The position numbers and the translations under genes were made by a program. DNA of 22,547 nucleotides from Ramicandelaber brevisporus (Eukaryota; Kickxellomycota; Ramicandelaberales; Ramicandelaberaceae): positions 1-22,547 of the forward strand of contig MU603069.1 in NCBI GenBank assembly GCA_025201865.1, in the 5' to 3' direction. The notes under the pieces are model-generated. The model was not told the DNA's origin. It saw only the letters and a list, made by a program, of their open reading frames with translations, and did not search any database. This document shows positions 8,308 to 17,800 of the stretch, piece after piece (position 1 is the stretch's first letter; each line of letters opens with the position of its first letter).

Positions 8308-11300
8308 ATGGAGTCTGCTGGTCTGGTTGCAGTTCGGCACCAACAACAACAACAACAACAACAACAGCAACAGCAACACGTCAACAGCCCTGGTAATGGG
8401 AACAGTACGTCAGCCATTGGACTGCCATCCTATAATAGCAGTATCAGCAACTTGAGCGGCACCACCACCACCACCACCACCAACAGTAGCAACAGTAGCA
8501 ATAACCAACAAAGGTATGTGACGAATATGGTCAGTGGTGGGGGCCGCACTCATTTGACTGGGTTCGGCAACAACAACAACAGCATCAAAAACAACAGCAG
8601 CAAAAACGTTGGCGGCGGTAATTCATCGACGAGCACTCCTCCTACTGGCGGCAGCAACAACTCAGCCAAAATAGGATATTCATCGAAGGGTGCTGGTGAC
8701 ACTGTTTGTGCTGCTGACGACGCTGTGAAGAACAAGAGTACCCAGGCACAAAGCACTTACTACAGCAGCAACAACAGCAGCAACAGCAACAATTGTATAC
8801 CAACTTCAGTAGAAACTCGAGACCCGTCTACTTTACCCACTTTTTCCTCTCTCAGGCACTCTTCCTTTCCTGTTCAGTCGCCAGCTAGCGTCGTTTCCCC
8901 TATCGTCGGTTCAGGAACTGCCGTTGTTTCCCCCACTTCCCAAATTCCAACACTTGCGCATCAGAGCAGCTTCAAACCTTCAAACCCCACCCACCAGCTG
9001 AATCTACACACGGCGACTGCAGCATTAGGTGCAGCAACAGGCACAGGCACAAGCACAGGCACAAACACAAGCGTGGGTCACACAGGCGGAATCCATTCGT
9101 TAGCAATAGCAGCCACAGCCATCGAAGCAGAGCAGTCAACCAGCAGTAACGGTATGATCCCTCCACTCAGCGCTATGCTTGGTCGACACAGTTCGTCCTC
9201 GGCAAGCAAGGACAACAGCGGAGGATTGCAGCCCAGGCAGAAGCCGCCTCCACTGCCACTTGTCACAGACATATCGAACGAGCCAGAGTGGGATGGAATG
9301 GAACCAATGCCGAAAGGTCCCAACTACTTTGCAGGTCATCACATTGTATTGCCATCCCACAGTAGACCCCAGCAGACTCCACTCCACTCAGCAGACTCTC
9401 ACCAGCAGCAACAGCAGCAGCAACAGCAACAACATCAACAACATCAGCTGCCCACTCAACCTCCTCATGCTCATCAACAACAACCGCATTGGAACCAGCA
9501 TTCACCCCACGTGCAGTCCATGTCCAATCAGCATCAGCAGTATCAGCATGGGGGATCTGTACAGAATTCACCCCGGCACAGTGGTCACCATTTGTCTCAG
9601 AAAGCATCCATGCACTCGGTTGTATCAAATGGAAGCGGTGGGGCAGGAAGTGGTGGAGGTGCGAGTGTTCGTGGGAGTATAGTCTATTCAGCTGCATCGT
9701 CGATCCACGAGCAGCACCAGCAACCACACCAACCACAACAACCACACCACCAACAACAGCAACAACATCAACAGCAACAGCAGCAACACCAACAACAACA
9801 GCAGAGATTAACGGCTCAACACTACATACCCTCTCATCAACAGACTGTACAGTATGGATTACAAAGTAATGAAATCCCCACACCACGAACATCAACGTCA
9901 TCGAATGCAACTTCGTTTGATACAAGCAAGTCACGCTCATCTACTGCATATCAACCACTATCTCCATCCCGCAACCAGAATGTACCTGTAAACACAGCTG
10001 CATCGGCCGGCTCAGGGTCTTCATTCTCATTCTCTCGAAAAGGAATATCACTCACCTCATCAAACTCCAGCTTGAATGCTACAGCTGCAGCAGCCAATGC
10101 ATCGTCCAGTACTCAGAATGCAACACCAGCAGCAGCAACGACAGCAACAACGACAACAGCAACGTTACAATCAGCTGGCTCTGGAACAAATGCAGCAACA
10201 GCAGCAAACTCAGCAAGTGGCGCATCAAACCCAGCTGCTGTCAATGGGAGACGAATCCAATTCCTGCCTACGCTGACTCCATCTGTCATCGAAGCCCGCC
10301 AGCGCCAAAAGGAGTCTCGGAAATCAAATACAACATTTAACCCTCGAATGAGTTCTGGCCAGAATCGCAGTTCATTTGCATCGGTTCACTCAACCTCATC
10401 CATTGGCTCTGCCTCGGCCGCCGGTGGCTCACCACGGGTGTCATTTCAACAAACCAGTCAGCAAGCTAACCAACAGCACCAACAGCACCAACACCAACAG
10501 CACCAGCTCAACAGTGGGAGCAGTTACGAACTACAGATCATTAATGAGGTTCCAACTCCAAAGCGTAAGCGTGACAATGCCAATGCCAATGGCACTATCC
10601 CATCGTCCTCTAGTTACAGCAACGCGTCGCCCGATGGCTCACCAATGGATATCCAGGAGTCCAATATCCCTGACGGTGGCAGTATTGTAGCAAACGGCAT
10701 CCATCACAGCAATTCGTACGCCCCATCAATCACCTCCAACAACTCAATGGCACTTGACTCGCCTTCTGTGTATCCTATGCAGGGTGGCACATCGCCCACA
10801 CCGATCCCGTTCTCGCCACCAAGTAACGCCAGCTACGCTGATAATCAACACACTTGCCATTCATGTGGCTGCAATGGCCATAACTCTCGCCATCATCAGC
10901 ATCAGCAGCGTGGCGGATATGCAGCGTCTATTGATAACGTATCGCTAAGGCAGCTTCCATCGGCAGTAAGGACCGGTTCCAACCTATCATTGCCAATGTA
11001 CAATCAACAGAGTGCGAGACAATCTGTGATATCGATTGACAGCACAATGAGTGGACAGTCGAATCAAATGGCCACAAATGGCTCCATCATGACCCAATCT
11101 GAATATTCAATGCATCGTATCCAAAGCGACATGTCTCAACAACAACAGCAGCAGCAACAGCAGTATCAATACCAACAAGCCCAAACTCAACAACAACAGC
11201 AACAACAACAGCAGCAACAGCGAACCGTTCTTGATGATTCGGTATTGTGGTTTGAGGCCATCCGCCGTGCATTACCTCCAGAGCAGCGTAACGCACTATT

Positions 11301-11412
11301 ATCTACTCTGTCCGAGCTGACTCATGTTGATTCTACAGTGATTGGCGAGTATGGCTATAAACAAACTCGTCAGTTCCATAATCAACAAGGCGATCCCTCA
11401 ATTCAACAGTAG
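8308..11412 (+). CDS. Gln/Asn/Ser/Thr-rich low-complexity protein, probably nuclear, function unknown
   Basis: A 1034-residue protein. I start it at the first ATG (8308); the open frame extends 18 nt further upstream but without an ATG. Most of it is low complexity: Gln tracts near the N-terminus, about residues 365-400, 470-510 and 940-980, plus Asn/Ser/Thr and Ala/Thr stretches. Islands of normal composition stand out: EPEWDGMEPMPKGPNYF (about 325), RRIQFLPTLTPSVIEARQRQ (about 648), a basic PKRKRDN (about 750) that could be a nuclear localisation signal, a Cys/His segment CHSCGCNGHNSRHHQH (about 850), and an ordered C-terminal region with LWFEAIRRALPPEQRNALLSTL (about 981-1002). The pattern is typical of fungal transcriptional regulators or RNP-granule proteins, but no DNA- or RNA-binding domain is recognisable. 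Coding status is supported by over 3 kb of open frame with non-repetitive islands. Confidence 0.8.
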   Translation: MESAGLVAVRHQQQQQQQQQQQQHVNSPGNGNSTSAIGLPSYNSSISNLSGTTTTTTTNSSNSSNNQQRYVTNMVSGGGRTHLTGFGNNNNSIKNNSSKNVGGGNSSTSTPPTGGSNNSAKIGYSSKGAGDTVCAADDAVKNKSTQAQSTYYSSNNSSNSNNCIPTSVETRDPSTLPTFSSLRHSSFPVQSPASVVSPIVGSGTAVVSPTSQIPTLAHQSSFKPSNPTHQLNLHTATAALGAATGTGTSTGTNTSVGHTGGIHSLAIAATAIEAEQSTSSNGMIPPLSAMLGRHSSSSASKDNSGGLQPRQKPPPLPLVTDISNEPEWDGMEPMPKGPNYFAGHHIVLPSHSRPQQTPLHSADSHQQQQQQQQQQHQQHQLPTQPPHAHQQQPHWNQHSPHVQSMSNQHQQYQHGGSVQNSPRHSGHHLSQKASMHSVVSNGSGGAGSGGGASVRGSIVYSAASSIHEQHQQPHQPQQPHHQQQQQHQQQQQQHQQQQQRLTAQHYIPSHQQTVQYGLQSNEIPTPRTSTSSNATSFDTSKSRSSTAYQPLSPSRNQNVPVNTAASAGSGSSFSFSRKGISLTSSNSSLNATAAAANASSSTQNATPAAATTATTTTATLQSAGSGTNAATAANSASGASNPAAVNGRRIQFLPTLTPSVIEARQRQKESRKSNTTFNPRMSSGQNRSSFASVHSTSSIGSASAAGGSPRVSFQQTSQQANQQHQQHQHQQHQLNSGSSYELQIINEVPTPKRKRDNANANGTIPSSSSYSNASPDGSPMDIQESNIPDGGSIVANGIHHSNSYAPSITSNNSMALDSPSVYPMQGGTSPTPIPFSPPSNASYADNQHTCHSCGCNGHNSRHHQHQQRGGYAASIDNVSLRQLPSAVRTGSNLSLPMYNQQSARQSVISIDSTMSGQSNQMATNGSIMTQSEYSMHRIQSDMSQQQQQQQQQYQYQQAQTQQQQQQQQQQQRTVLDDSVLWFEAIRRALPPEQRNALLSTLSELTHVDSTVIGEYGYKQTRQFHNQQGDPSIQQ

Positions 11413-11790
11413 TAACAGTAACAGCGACAGTAATAGTAATAGTAATAGTAGCCCCTCATCAATCATCGCGTTAATTTACTTTTTGACATTTATTCGATTC
11501 ATTTTATACATTCACACTTTAGTTACCTGCCTATCATAACTATGCCTTTTAACTCACTCCCTTCAATCTTAATATGCCATTTCTTTTCTTGTCATTTATT
11601 GTAGTTTAGTCTATTCTACTCTATTCTACTCTTGGCTATCCAACCTAACTGGAATACTATTAGATTGAGTTACTTGGGTCTAATGGGCTACTTTAAACTT
11701 CTCTTTGTTTTATTAACAAACATCTATCTACTGAGTGTGAAAACGAAAAAGACAAAATTAAAAGGAAAGTTATTAAGCAAGGACATTTTA
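11413..11790. other. Convergent intergenic region, Q-rich gene and MAK16
   Basis: These 378 bp lie between two convergent stop codons. They begin with AGTAAC/AGTAAT triplet-like repeats that continue the compositional bias of the Q-rich 3' end, then become AT-rich with a CTATTCTACT direct repeat near 11610-11630. I see no gene. Both 3' untranslated regions must fit here. Confidence 0.6.
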
Positions 11791-11793
11791 TTA
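11786..11793 (-). terminator. MAK16 stop codon overlapping a polyadenylation signal
   Basis: On the minus strand the MAK16 stop reads TAATAAAA, so the canonical AATAAA signal begins inside the stop codon. If it is used, cleavage would fall only 10-30 nt after the coding region and leave a very short 3' UTR. AATAAA is less strictly used in fungi than in animals. Confidence 0.4.
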
Positions 11794-12888
11794 AGCGAGC
11801 TGCTTTTGTTTGACTCTCTCTGTCTCGTATTCGATCTGAACATGGCGCTGCTTCTTCTTTTGCTTTGGCTTCTCGGCCTCCTTCTCCTTCTGTTTCTTGG
11901 CAGGCGGCTGTTGCTTGGCACCCTTACCGGCGCGCTTCCTCCTCTTGGCAGAACCGGCTGTGCTTTCGTCGTCGCTATCCTCCACTTCGCCCTCGTCATC
12001 AGATGGAGCAGCTCCAAGAGCATCGGTATCGGCATCGTCCATGTCCTCAGCATCGCTATCATCTTCGCCCTCGCCTTCGTCGTCGCTGAATCTGTAGCCA
12101 AAGTCATCTTCGCTATCAAAGTAGTCTTCAATATCCTCATCAAACTCGCTGTCTGAGTCATCAGCCGAAATGAATGCATCTGCATTCTCCAGCAGCTCCT
12201 TCTCAGCATCCTCAGTCTCAAACTCTTCTTCCTCATCATCGGTCGGCTCGCCTTCGCTTCCATCGTAATCACTCTGGTCACTGTTTGCAGCCAATCCCTC
12301 GCTTTCCAAGATTTCACGCCACACGTCCTCTCTCACATTCAATGGTGCATCGCCATAAGCCTTGTTCTTCAATCTCTCCAGCAGCTCTCTCTCGATCGAT
12401 CTATTCAGCTTGGCCGCTCTCTCCGCCTTTGTCTCTCTCGATCTCTCTCGTCTCTCGTGCTTCTTGCGAATAGTTGTAATTGTTGGTGCATTTCCAGCCG
12501 CCGCCTTCGTCTTGAGCTTGCGCATTCTAATCAAATACTGCGTAATTTTGGTGAGTCTCTGCTTGCACTTGTGAATCATAAATCCGGGCCAGTAAATGAG
12601 CTCCTTGTCAATCATTTGCAGAGCCTGCGTGTAGTTTTTGGGCAATGGCAGAACCTCCCAGAGCTTGGCTGGGCTGTGGGCACGTTCGGGCGTCTTCATA
12701 AACAAGTAGATGACACCCTTGCGCTCACGAATGGTGGCGTAGCGAGAGTTGGCCAGGGGGCATGATTGACGACTGCAGAAACCGGTCACGTTGTAGGCAT
12801 TGCGGCAAAAGTTCTGAGTCTCGGTCTTCACCTTGTATGAGCAGAAATTGCGATTGATAATGTCCCAAACTAGATCATCACCTGCCAT
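11791..12888 (-). CDS. MAK16: Mak16, 60S ribosomal subunit assembly factor
   Basis: A 365-residue protein. The family acts in the nucleolus on early pre-60S particles and is needed for 25S/5.8S rRNA maturation. The frame stays open upstream to 12984 but has no ATG there. I start at the ATG at 12888, giving [19 protein letters not shown], which aligns with the usual Mak16 start. The N-terminal domain (about 5-125) has the family's four spaced cysteines (C15, C28, C38, C43), the [11 protein letters not shown] segment and [15 protein letters not shown]. The rest is a long Asp/Glu/Ser-rich acidic region (about 215-310) followed by a Lys/Arg-rich tail with nuclear and nucleolar targeting character. 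It is longer than yeast or human Mak16 (about 300 residues) because of the acidic stretch. Recognition is very secure. Confidence 0.97.
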   Translation of the reverse strand: MAGDDLVWDIINRNFCSYKVKTETQNFCRNAYNVTGFCSRQSCPLANSRYATIRERKGVIYLFMKTPERAHSPAKLWEVLPLPKNYTQALQMIDKELIYWPGFMIHKCKQRLTKITQYLIRMRKLKTKAAAGNAPTITTIRKKHERRERSRETKAERAAKLNRSIERELLERLKNKAYGDAPLNVREDVWREILESEGLAANSDQSDYDGSEGEPTDDEEEEFETEDAEKELLENADAFISADDSDSEFDEDIEDYFDSEDDFGYRFSDDEGEGEDDSDAEDMDDADTDALGAAPSDDEGEVEDSDDESTAGSAKRRKRAGKGAKQQPPAKKQKEKEAEKPKQKKKQRHVQIEYETERVKQKQLA

Positions 12889-13304
12889 TGCTGCTGTTAA
12901 CTGACTAGCTGACTGGCTGACTTTGGCTTCTTTTTTGAGTTGTAGTTGTGGTTGTGGTGATGTGTGGTTGTTAACAAAAAACAAGGCAGATCAACGATGA
13001 GAAAAGAAATAGAAAAAGTAAAATAAAATAGAAATAAAACGTAGCCGAAAAGGTGGCCGGATTTTAATAAGAATGAAAAATTCGAGCTTAAAACAAGATT
13101 GAAATGTATTGGTGGAATTGGCTGGATAATAACAAACAGCAAACAACAAACAACAAAGCCACATAGTTTCTCTATCATTACATCCAGCAGTTATGAATGT
13201 TATAGTACATTTAGAAGCTGTTCAATAAAGATCTTTAAAACAAAAAAGTGAACTGGACTTGGAAATCATTTGAGTTGAATTGTATTGCAGATGGCTGTTC
13301 TTTT
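12889..13304. promoter_or_regulatory. MAK16 promoter and leader, and 3' region of the membrane-protein gene
   Basis: These 416 bp lie between the MAK16 start and the stop of the next minus-strand gene. They are A-rich on the plus strand (T-rich as read for MAK16), with AACAAAC-type repeats at about 13130-13155. A minus-strand frame at 12897-13178 would encode a Phe/Leu-rich peptide, but its composition follows directly from the T-richness and I do not call it a gene. No clear TATA element. Confidence 0.5.
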
Positions 13305-14540
13305 TCACAGCTGCTTTGTTCTGGAGATTGCGAGACATGTCACTAAGAAACTACCGATATAGCCAAAGTACATATGCCCGCCAATCTGGAGAGAATCAGC
13401 GACAAACTGGAAGAACGATGCATCTGGTCCAGACATCCATTGCTGAAGAGTTGGCATCTGCATAAGTAAAACCAACAATAAAACACAAGTAAAAACGGCC
13501 ACTACTTTAGCTGTTGGATGCTTGGCGTAAATTTCATCCTTGCTCAGTCTATCTAGCTGCTTGAGAGCGTCACCATCGTCACCAAGGTTATCGGACAAAA
13601 GAGAATTTGACTTTGCAATTACAGCGCGGTACAGCGGCTTGAGATGCTTGTTCGGGATAAAGTACAAACCAATCAGCAATACAACAGAACCGAGTATTTC
13701 CATTAGACAAACAACAGCACAAGAAGCAATAACAGTCGACTCCCAATACTTTGCATATTCTGGATATATATCCTGAACTGCAAAAGCCAGTGGGATGACT
13801 CCCATAACGGACAAATGAATTCCACGCAGTGACTTCAAAAGCAGCCGGATTCCAAGTAGACGAAGCTGCAATTGTTGCTGAAGAGTCAGTTTTGAAGAAT
13901 TTGCCGACATTTGATTCTCTGCGGATGCGGCAGTGTTGACATTCAAAGCCAGTGCGACCGCATTACCAACATTATTAATGAATGCCGGGATGTAGGAATG
14001 AGTAATAGCTAGCAGAGCAATCGGAAATAACAAGCCAAACACATAGTTAGCAGCTACTCCGGCAGCTTTATCGAACACAAATTCATTCAGTACAACGAGA
14101 ACAAGAGCCACCAAGCATGTCGCAAGCCCAAAGTACCCCAAGGAAAAACTTGGGAAAGGTGTACCATAAACCGATGGATGGGCAATTTTAGCATCAGCTT
14201 CAATGCCAAGCAGAGCAAACAAACCATCGCCGTAAACATCGTAGGCTGTGCGTGTAACTGGATCGTATAGAGTCTGGAACGGGGCATAAGCTTCAAGTTT
14301 GCGAACATGAAAGAGTGGCAAGTTGAGCTCCTGGCGACTAGGATCGTTGTCAGACTTCTCATACGAGCGTTCAAATGCCTCGTAAAACTTGATAACTGCA
14401 GCGTCGAGTACCTTATCTCGAGTCGCCGTTCGCTCGATATGGAGGTCATCGTAAAAGGTCTTGGTGTTTCTTGTAGCCACTAGGCGCTGTGGTGGGAAAA
14501 ACTGGAACCACAAGTCGTTGATGTCGTTTTGAAATATCAT
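13305..14540 (-). CDS. Multi-pass membrane protein with degenerate J-domain-like N-terminus
   Basis: A 411-residue protein starting at the first ATG, MIFQNDINDLW; the frame is open to 14681 without an earlier ATG. Residues 30-104 follow a J-domain pattern: FYDDLHIERTATRDKVLDAAVIKFYEAF at the start and AYAPFQTLYDPVTRTAYDVYGDG at the end, matching the YxxLxI...AFxxLxDxxxRxxYDxxG frame. The HPD tripeptide needed to stimulate Hsp70 ATPase is missing; the loop reads KSDNDPSRQ. About six hydrophobic segments follow (roughly 136-154, 166-190, 243-260, 269-295, 345-362, 386-406), with a charged loop at 300-343. There is no signal peptide. It is probably an ER or other endomembrane protein, which is inference. 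The Hsp70 partner role is doubtful without HPD. I do not recognise a named orthologue. Confidence 0.82.
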   Translation of the reverse strand: MIFQNDINDLWFQFFPPQRLVATRNTKTFYDDLHIERTATRDKVLDAAVIKFYEAFERSYEKSDNDPSRQELNLPLFHVRKLEAYAPFQTLYDPVTRTAYDVYGDGLFALLGIEADAKIAHPSVYGTPFPSFSLGYFGLATCLVALVLVVLNEFVFDKAAGVAANYVFGLLFPIALLAITHSYIPAFINNVGNAVALALNVNTAASAENQMSANSSKLTLQQQLQLRLLGIRLLLKSLRGIHLSVMGVIPLAFAVQDIYPEYAKYWESTVIASCAVVCLMEILGSVVLLIGLYFIPNKHLKPLYRAVIAKSNSLLSDNLGDDGDALKQLDRLSKDEIYAKHPTAKVVAVFTCVLLLVLLMQMPTLQQWMSGPDASFFQFVADSLQIGGHMYFGYIGSFLVTCLAISRTKQL

Positions 14541-14879
14541 GGTAGTTTGCTGTAGAAGTTGTTGCTGTCGAGTGAAAGGTGATTGTGTGAGGAGAGAAGG
14601 AAAGAGAAAGAGAAAATAGAAGAAGGAAGAGGAAGAGGAACCCTCGTTTCGTGGCTTGCCATTCACAAACTTGCTATTCACAAAAAAAACATTCCAGATT
14701 TGGGTTCATAGAATGAGGGTTATTAAAAAAACACTACTCATCCAGTGTTCATTCGAATATACGTGAATACTAATAACGGAAACAGAGTGATAGTTCAAAA
14801 GTAAAAGAAGGAAAGAAAACAGTACTAATAAAATATAATAATCGAAGCCAGCAGAAAGACAGAGAGAAAGAAAAACAAT
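14541..14879. other. Spacer between pacC 3' end and membrane-protein start
   Basis: These 339 bp hold the leader and promoter of the membrane-protein gene and the pacC 3' untranslated region, both on the minus strand. The part next to the membrane-protein ATG is a GAGA/GAAGAA purine tract on the plus strand (CT-rich on the coding strand). The pacC side is AT-rich. No gene or clear regulatory element is seen. Confidence 0.5.
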
Positions 14880-17800
14880 TTAAACTTCAACAACAGGTGC
14901 AGAGATATCGATGGCAGCAGAATCGGCGACAGCAGCAGATCTTTGCTGCTGCTGCTGCTGTTGCTGCAGGCTGAATTGTTGAGCAGACAGCTCTTGTAGA
15001 CGAGCCAGCAAACGGACAACAGTCTGGACGTGGAGCGCACGCTTCTCGGCAGAAACAACAGTGGCAGAGCTTGATGGCTGTGCATCCTCGGTTTGAGAGG
15101 CAGATTCCTGTGGCACTTGCTTGGCCAATGGTGAAGAAGCTGGACGCTGAGAAAGACGCTCAACAGCGGCACGGACGTATGATTTCTTGGGGCGGGTGCC
15201 ACCAGCCGAGGAGGAGGCAACTGGTGTAGACGACGATGATGACGACAGCGACATGGATGACAGGGATTCGGCAAGCTCATCGGCAGTTGGTACAACCTTT
15301 GTGGTGCCATGGCGGGAGTTGATATCGTGGCGAAGCTTGGCAGCAACTGGGGCTGGGGTCTCGTCAATGGCTGGGCCAGAGTCAGCATCCGTGTTGTCTG
15401 TTGGTGGAGTTGGCATGTACGATGGAATAGTCTTGCTGTCACCATCAGCAGCATCGACAGCAGATGTGCTGGTGGAGCCATCTTCAATGATATCGTCAAT
15501 GAGATAGTCCTCCACGTTAAAGTCTTGATCGGCAGCAGAGTCATCCTTGGTGCTGGCAGACTGCTGATTAGCCATCGTGCGCACATAGAGCGGAGCACTG
15601 CCACCAGCCACCTGTGGCATCGACTGGTTCATTGGGACTCGAAGCGACATTGACACTGGGAAGGCAATTGGACGAGCCGTAGTGGCCTTGGACGGGTCAA
15701 CCTCGAGCACCATCTGGTTGCCATTGTATCCAATGAATTTCGTCTGGCTGAGGTCAACGCTGGCTGGATCAACCTTCATGTAGCACTTGAATGGAGATGG
15801 TGCAGCTGTCGAAGAAACTGGCGAAGCCAAGTTGCCCAGAGTTGGATACAGACCACCACTAGCAGCTGCAGCAGCACCGCCAAGAGATGTAGTGGAGAGG
15901 AGGTCGCCATACACACTGGATGATGTAGTGCTGCCAACAACAGACGGAGCGCGACTGGACGGAACGTCGTTCTTGAGCGGAATAACCGGCGAGTCCATGG
16001 ATGGGTAGAGACCGGCTTTGTTGTCTTGGACAGGAGGAGCACCAGTTCCGCTGATAATGTTCTGGATGGCCGACTGAATTTCAGCATTGGACAAGGCAGA
16101 ATTGACAGTGGTGGCAGATGCCGTTGTGGTGACCGGGAGAGTGGCGGCGCTGAGAGTGGAATTGAAGCCGTTTAGAGGGTCAGTGGCCAGTGAGAAGGAT
16201 GAGGTTGCACCATAGGAATCAAGACCATTGAGTTCCGGAGCACCAAGCTCAGGGAAGATGAAGCGAATGTTGTTGTTGAACGCGTTGAAACTCTCCATGG
16301 TCTGCAAACTTGGCGGGAGAGCATTGAGCTTGCCGCTATCCATGGAGGTACCAAGGATGTCCAAGAAGTTTGTGATATCTGTTATCAATCAATCAATCAA
16401 TCAGTCAATCAATAGGAAATGCAGAGAAAATGCAAATGCAAATGCAAACGTCATTGTACAAATTGTCAGTATAAACTACGCGGCAAGAAAAAAAAGTGGA
16501 GAAGGAAGATGAGGAAATGGCAGTGATAACAAAAAGGGAAATGCAGAGATAACACCACATATAGACACAAATCCACCACTACAGCCACAAGCAAGCGGTC
16601 AACATGAGGTCGAATGTTGAAGTTGAATGGTGCAAAGTGAATTGGTTGAAGCTGACGTACCATTCTGTTGAGAGCCTGTTCATCCATCTAGACATTGAAA
16701 TAGATGGACATGGCACCATTTGCTTGAGAGACGGGTGAAAAGAATGTGTGAAAGGGGGAGTGGGTCGAATAATGGATATGTAACAGGCACACGCACACGC
16801 ATATAAACAAACAAACAAACAAACAAACAGGATAAGAGAATGATGATGATGATGATGATGAGGATGATGACGATGTTGGTGAATGATGGAGGGATATATG
16901 GGGTTAGGGCAAAGCTGAGTCTTCATCAGCGCCAGCACTTGTGAAGCTCTTGAATGAGCAGCCATCGCTGCTCAAAGGGGACAAATTAAGGTCATCTAAA
17001 GAGTCATCGGAAGAATCAGAAGAGTCGGATAAGACAATATCAAGATTGGGTAGATGCGATGGTTGCAAATGGAATGTAGAGGATGGCGCACAAGGAACTT
17101 GAGGTAGGGAACGACGAGGCGAATCAGATGGGGCAGATTCTTCATTGCTAGAGTGTGATGAGTAAGGAGTAATGCGATAATGATGAGGTTGACCGGAGTT
17201 ATATGTTGCAGATGTGTAGCGAGGAGGAAGTCGAGGGTACGTCCGGCCAATAGGGTGATGATGCTGATAAATATGAGGATGAGGATGAGGATGAGGATGA
17301 TGTGGGTGAGGATGTGGGTGAGGATTGTGCGAATGGGGATGGTGTGGATGTCTATGATGAGGAGAGTGTGCATGGTGCCGAAAATGAGGATGCGGGTGAT
17401 GCTGATGATGATGATGGTGGTGGTGGTGGTGAAAGTGAGGTCTTTGATGAGGGTGTGAATGAGGGTGAGGATGAGGATGGGGATAAGAATTATGTGGAGG
17501 GTGTGCGTGTGCGTGTGCATGTGTATGTGCGGGTGAGTGCTGTTGGTGAGTAGTATGAATGTTGTATGGTGGTGAATCAGTAGCAATAGTAACAGTAGTA
17601 GCAGAGGTGGTTGTGGTGGCGGTGGTGGTAGTGGTAGTTGTGGTGGTGGTGGGGGATGAAGGGTCGGACGTACCATTGTCATAAACTGGCCCCGACTTAA
17701 GCTTCTTGACGTGATCGCTAAATTGATCAAGCACGTCAATTTCACGCTTACGGCCGACGCCAGCAATAGGTGGGAAAGATGATGGGTAATCGCCAATAAT

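Larger units (their letters stand above)
16379..17673 (-). other. Predicted 1295-nt pacC intron, open in frame for a His-rich alternative tail
   Basis: On the minus strand this runs from GTACGT to ACAG. A pyrimidine-rich stretch and a CTGAT-type branch site lie within the ATTG repeat just before the acceptor. If unspliced, the frame continues to a stop at 16904-16906 and adds about 256 residues: a Thr run, then a stretch dominated by His-Pro and His-His (about 17250-17540), then a Ser/Asp/Glu-rich end ([20 protein letters not shown]). A second frame is also open across much of it (16996-17808), so openness alone does not prove coding. The non-repetitive end looks protein-like, and a YPRL motif occurs at 17228-17239. 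It may be an intron, an alternative C-terminus, or both. The 3' part (16379-16903) holds only repeats, plus a second GTACGT at 16655-16660. Confidence 0.6.

Noticed and set aside
9263-9940. 225-codon frame antisense to the Q-rich gene, Val/Ala-rich
   Set aside because: Generated by CAA/CAC repeats read on the opposite strand (GTT, GTG, GCT codons).
12897-13178. 93-codon hydrophobic minus-strand frame before MAK16
   Set aside because: The Phe/Leu richness is what a T-rich strand gives by chance, and it lies in the MAK16 promoter or leader.
14880-16343. A stand-alone gene starting at ATG 16343 (487 residues)
   Set aside because: Possible, but the frame extends upstream of that ATG exactly to a splice acceptor in the phase needed by pacC, and it carries a PalA-type YPXL motif. 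The spliced pacC model explains more. It is kept as a stated alternative.
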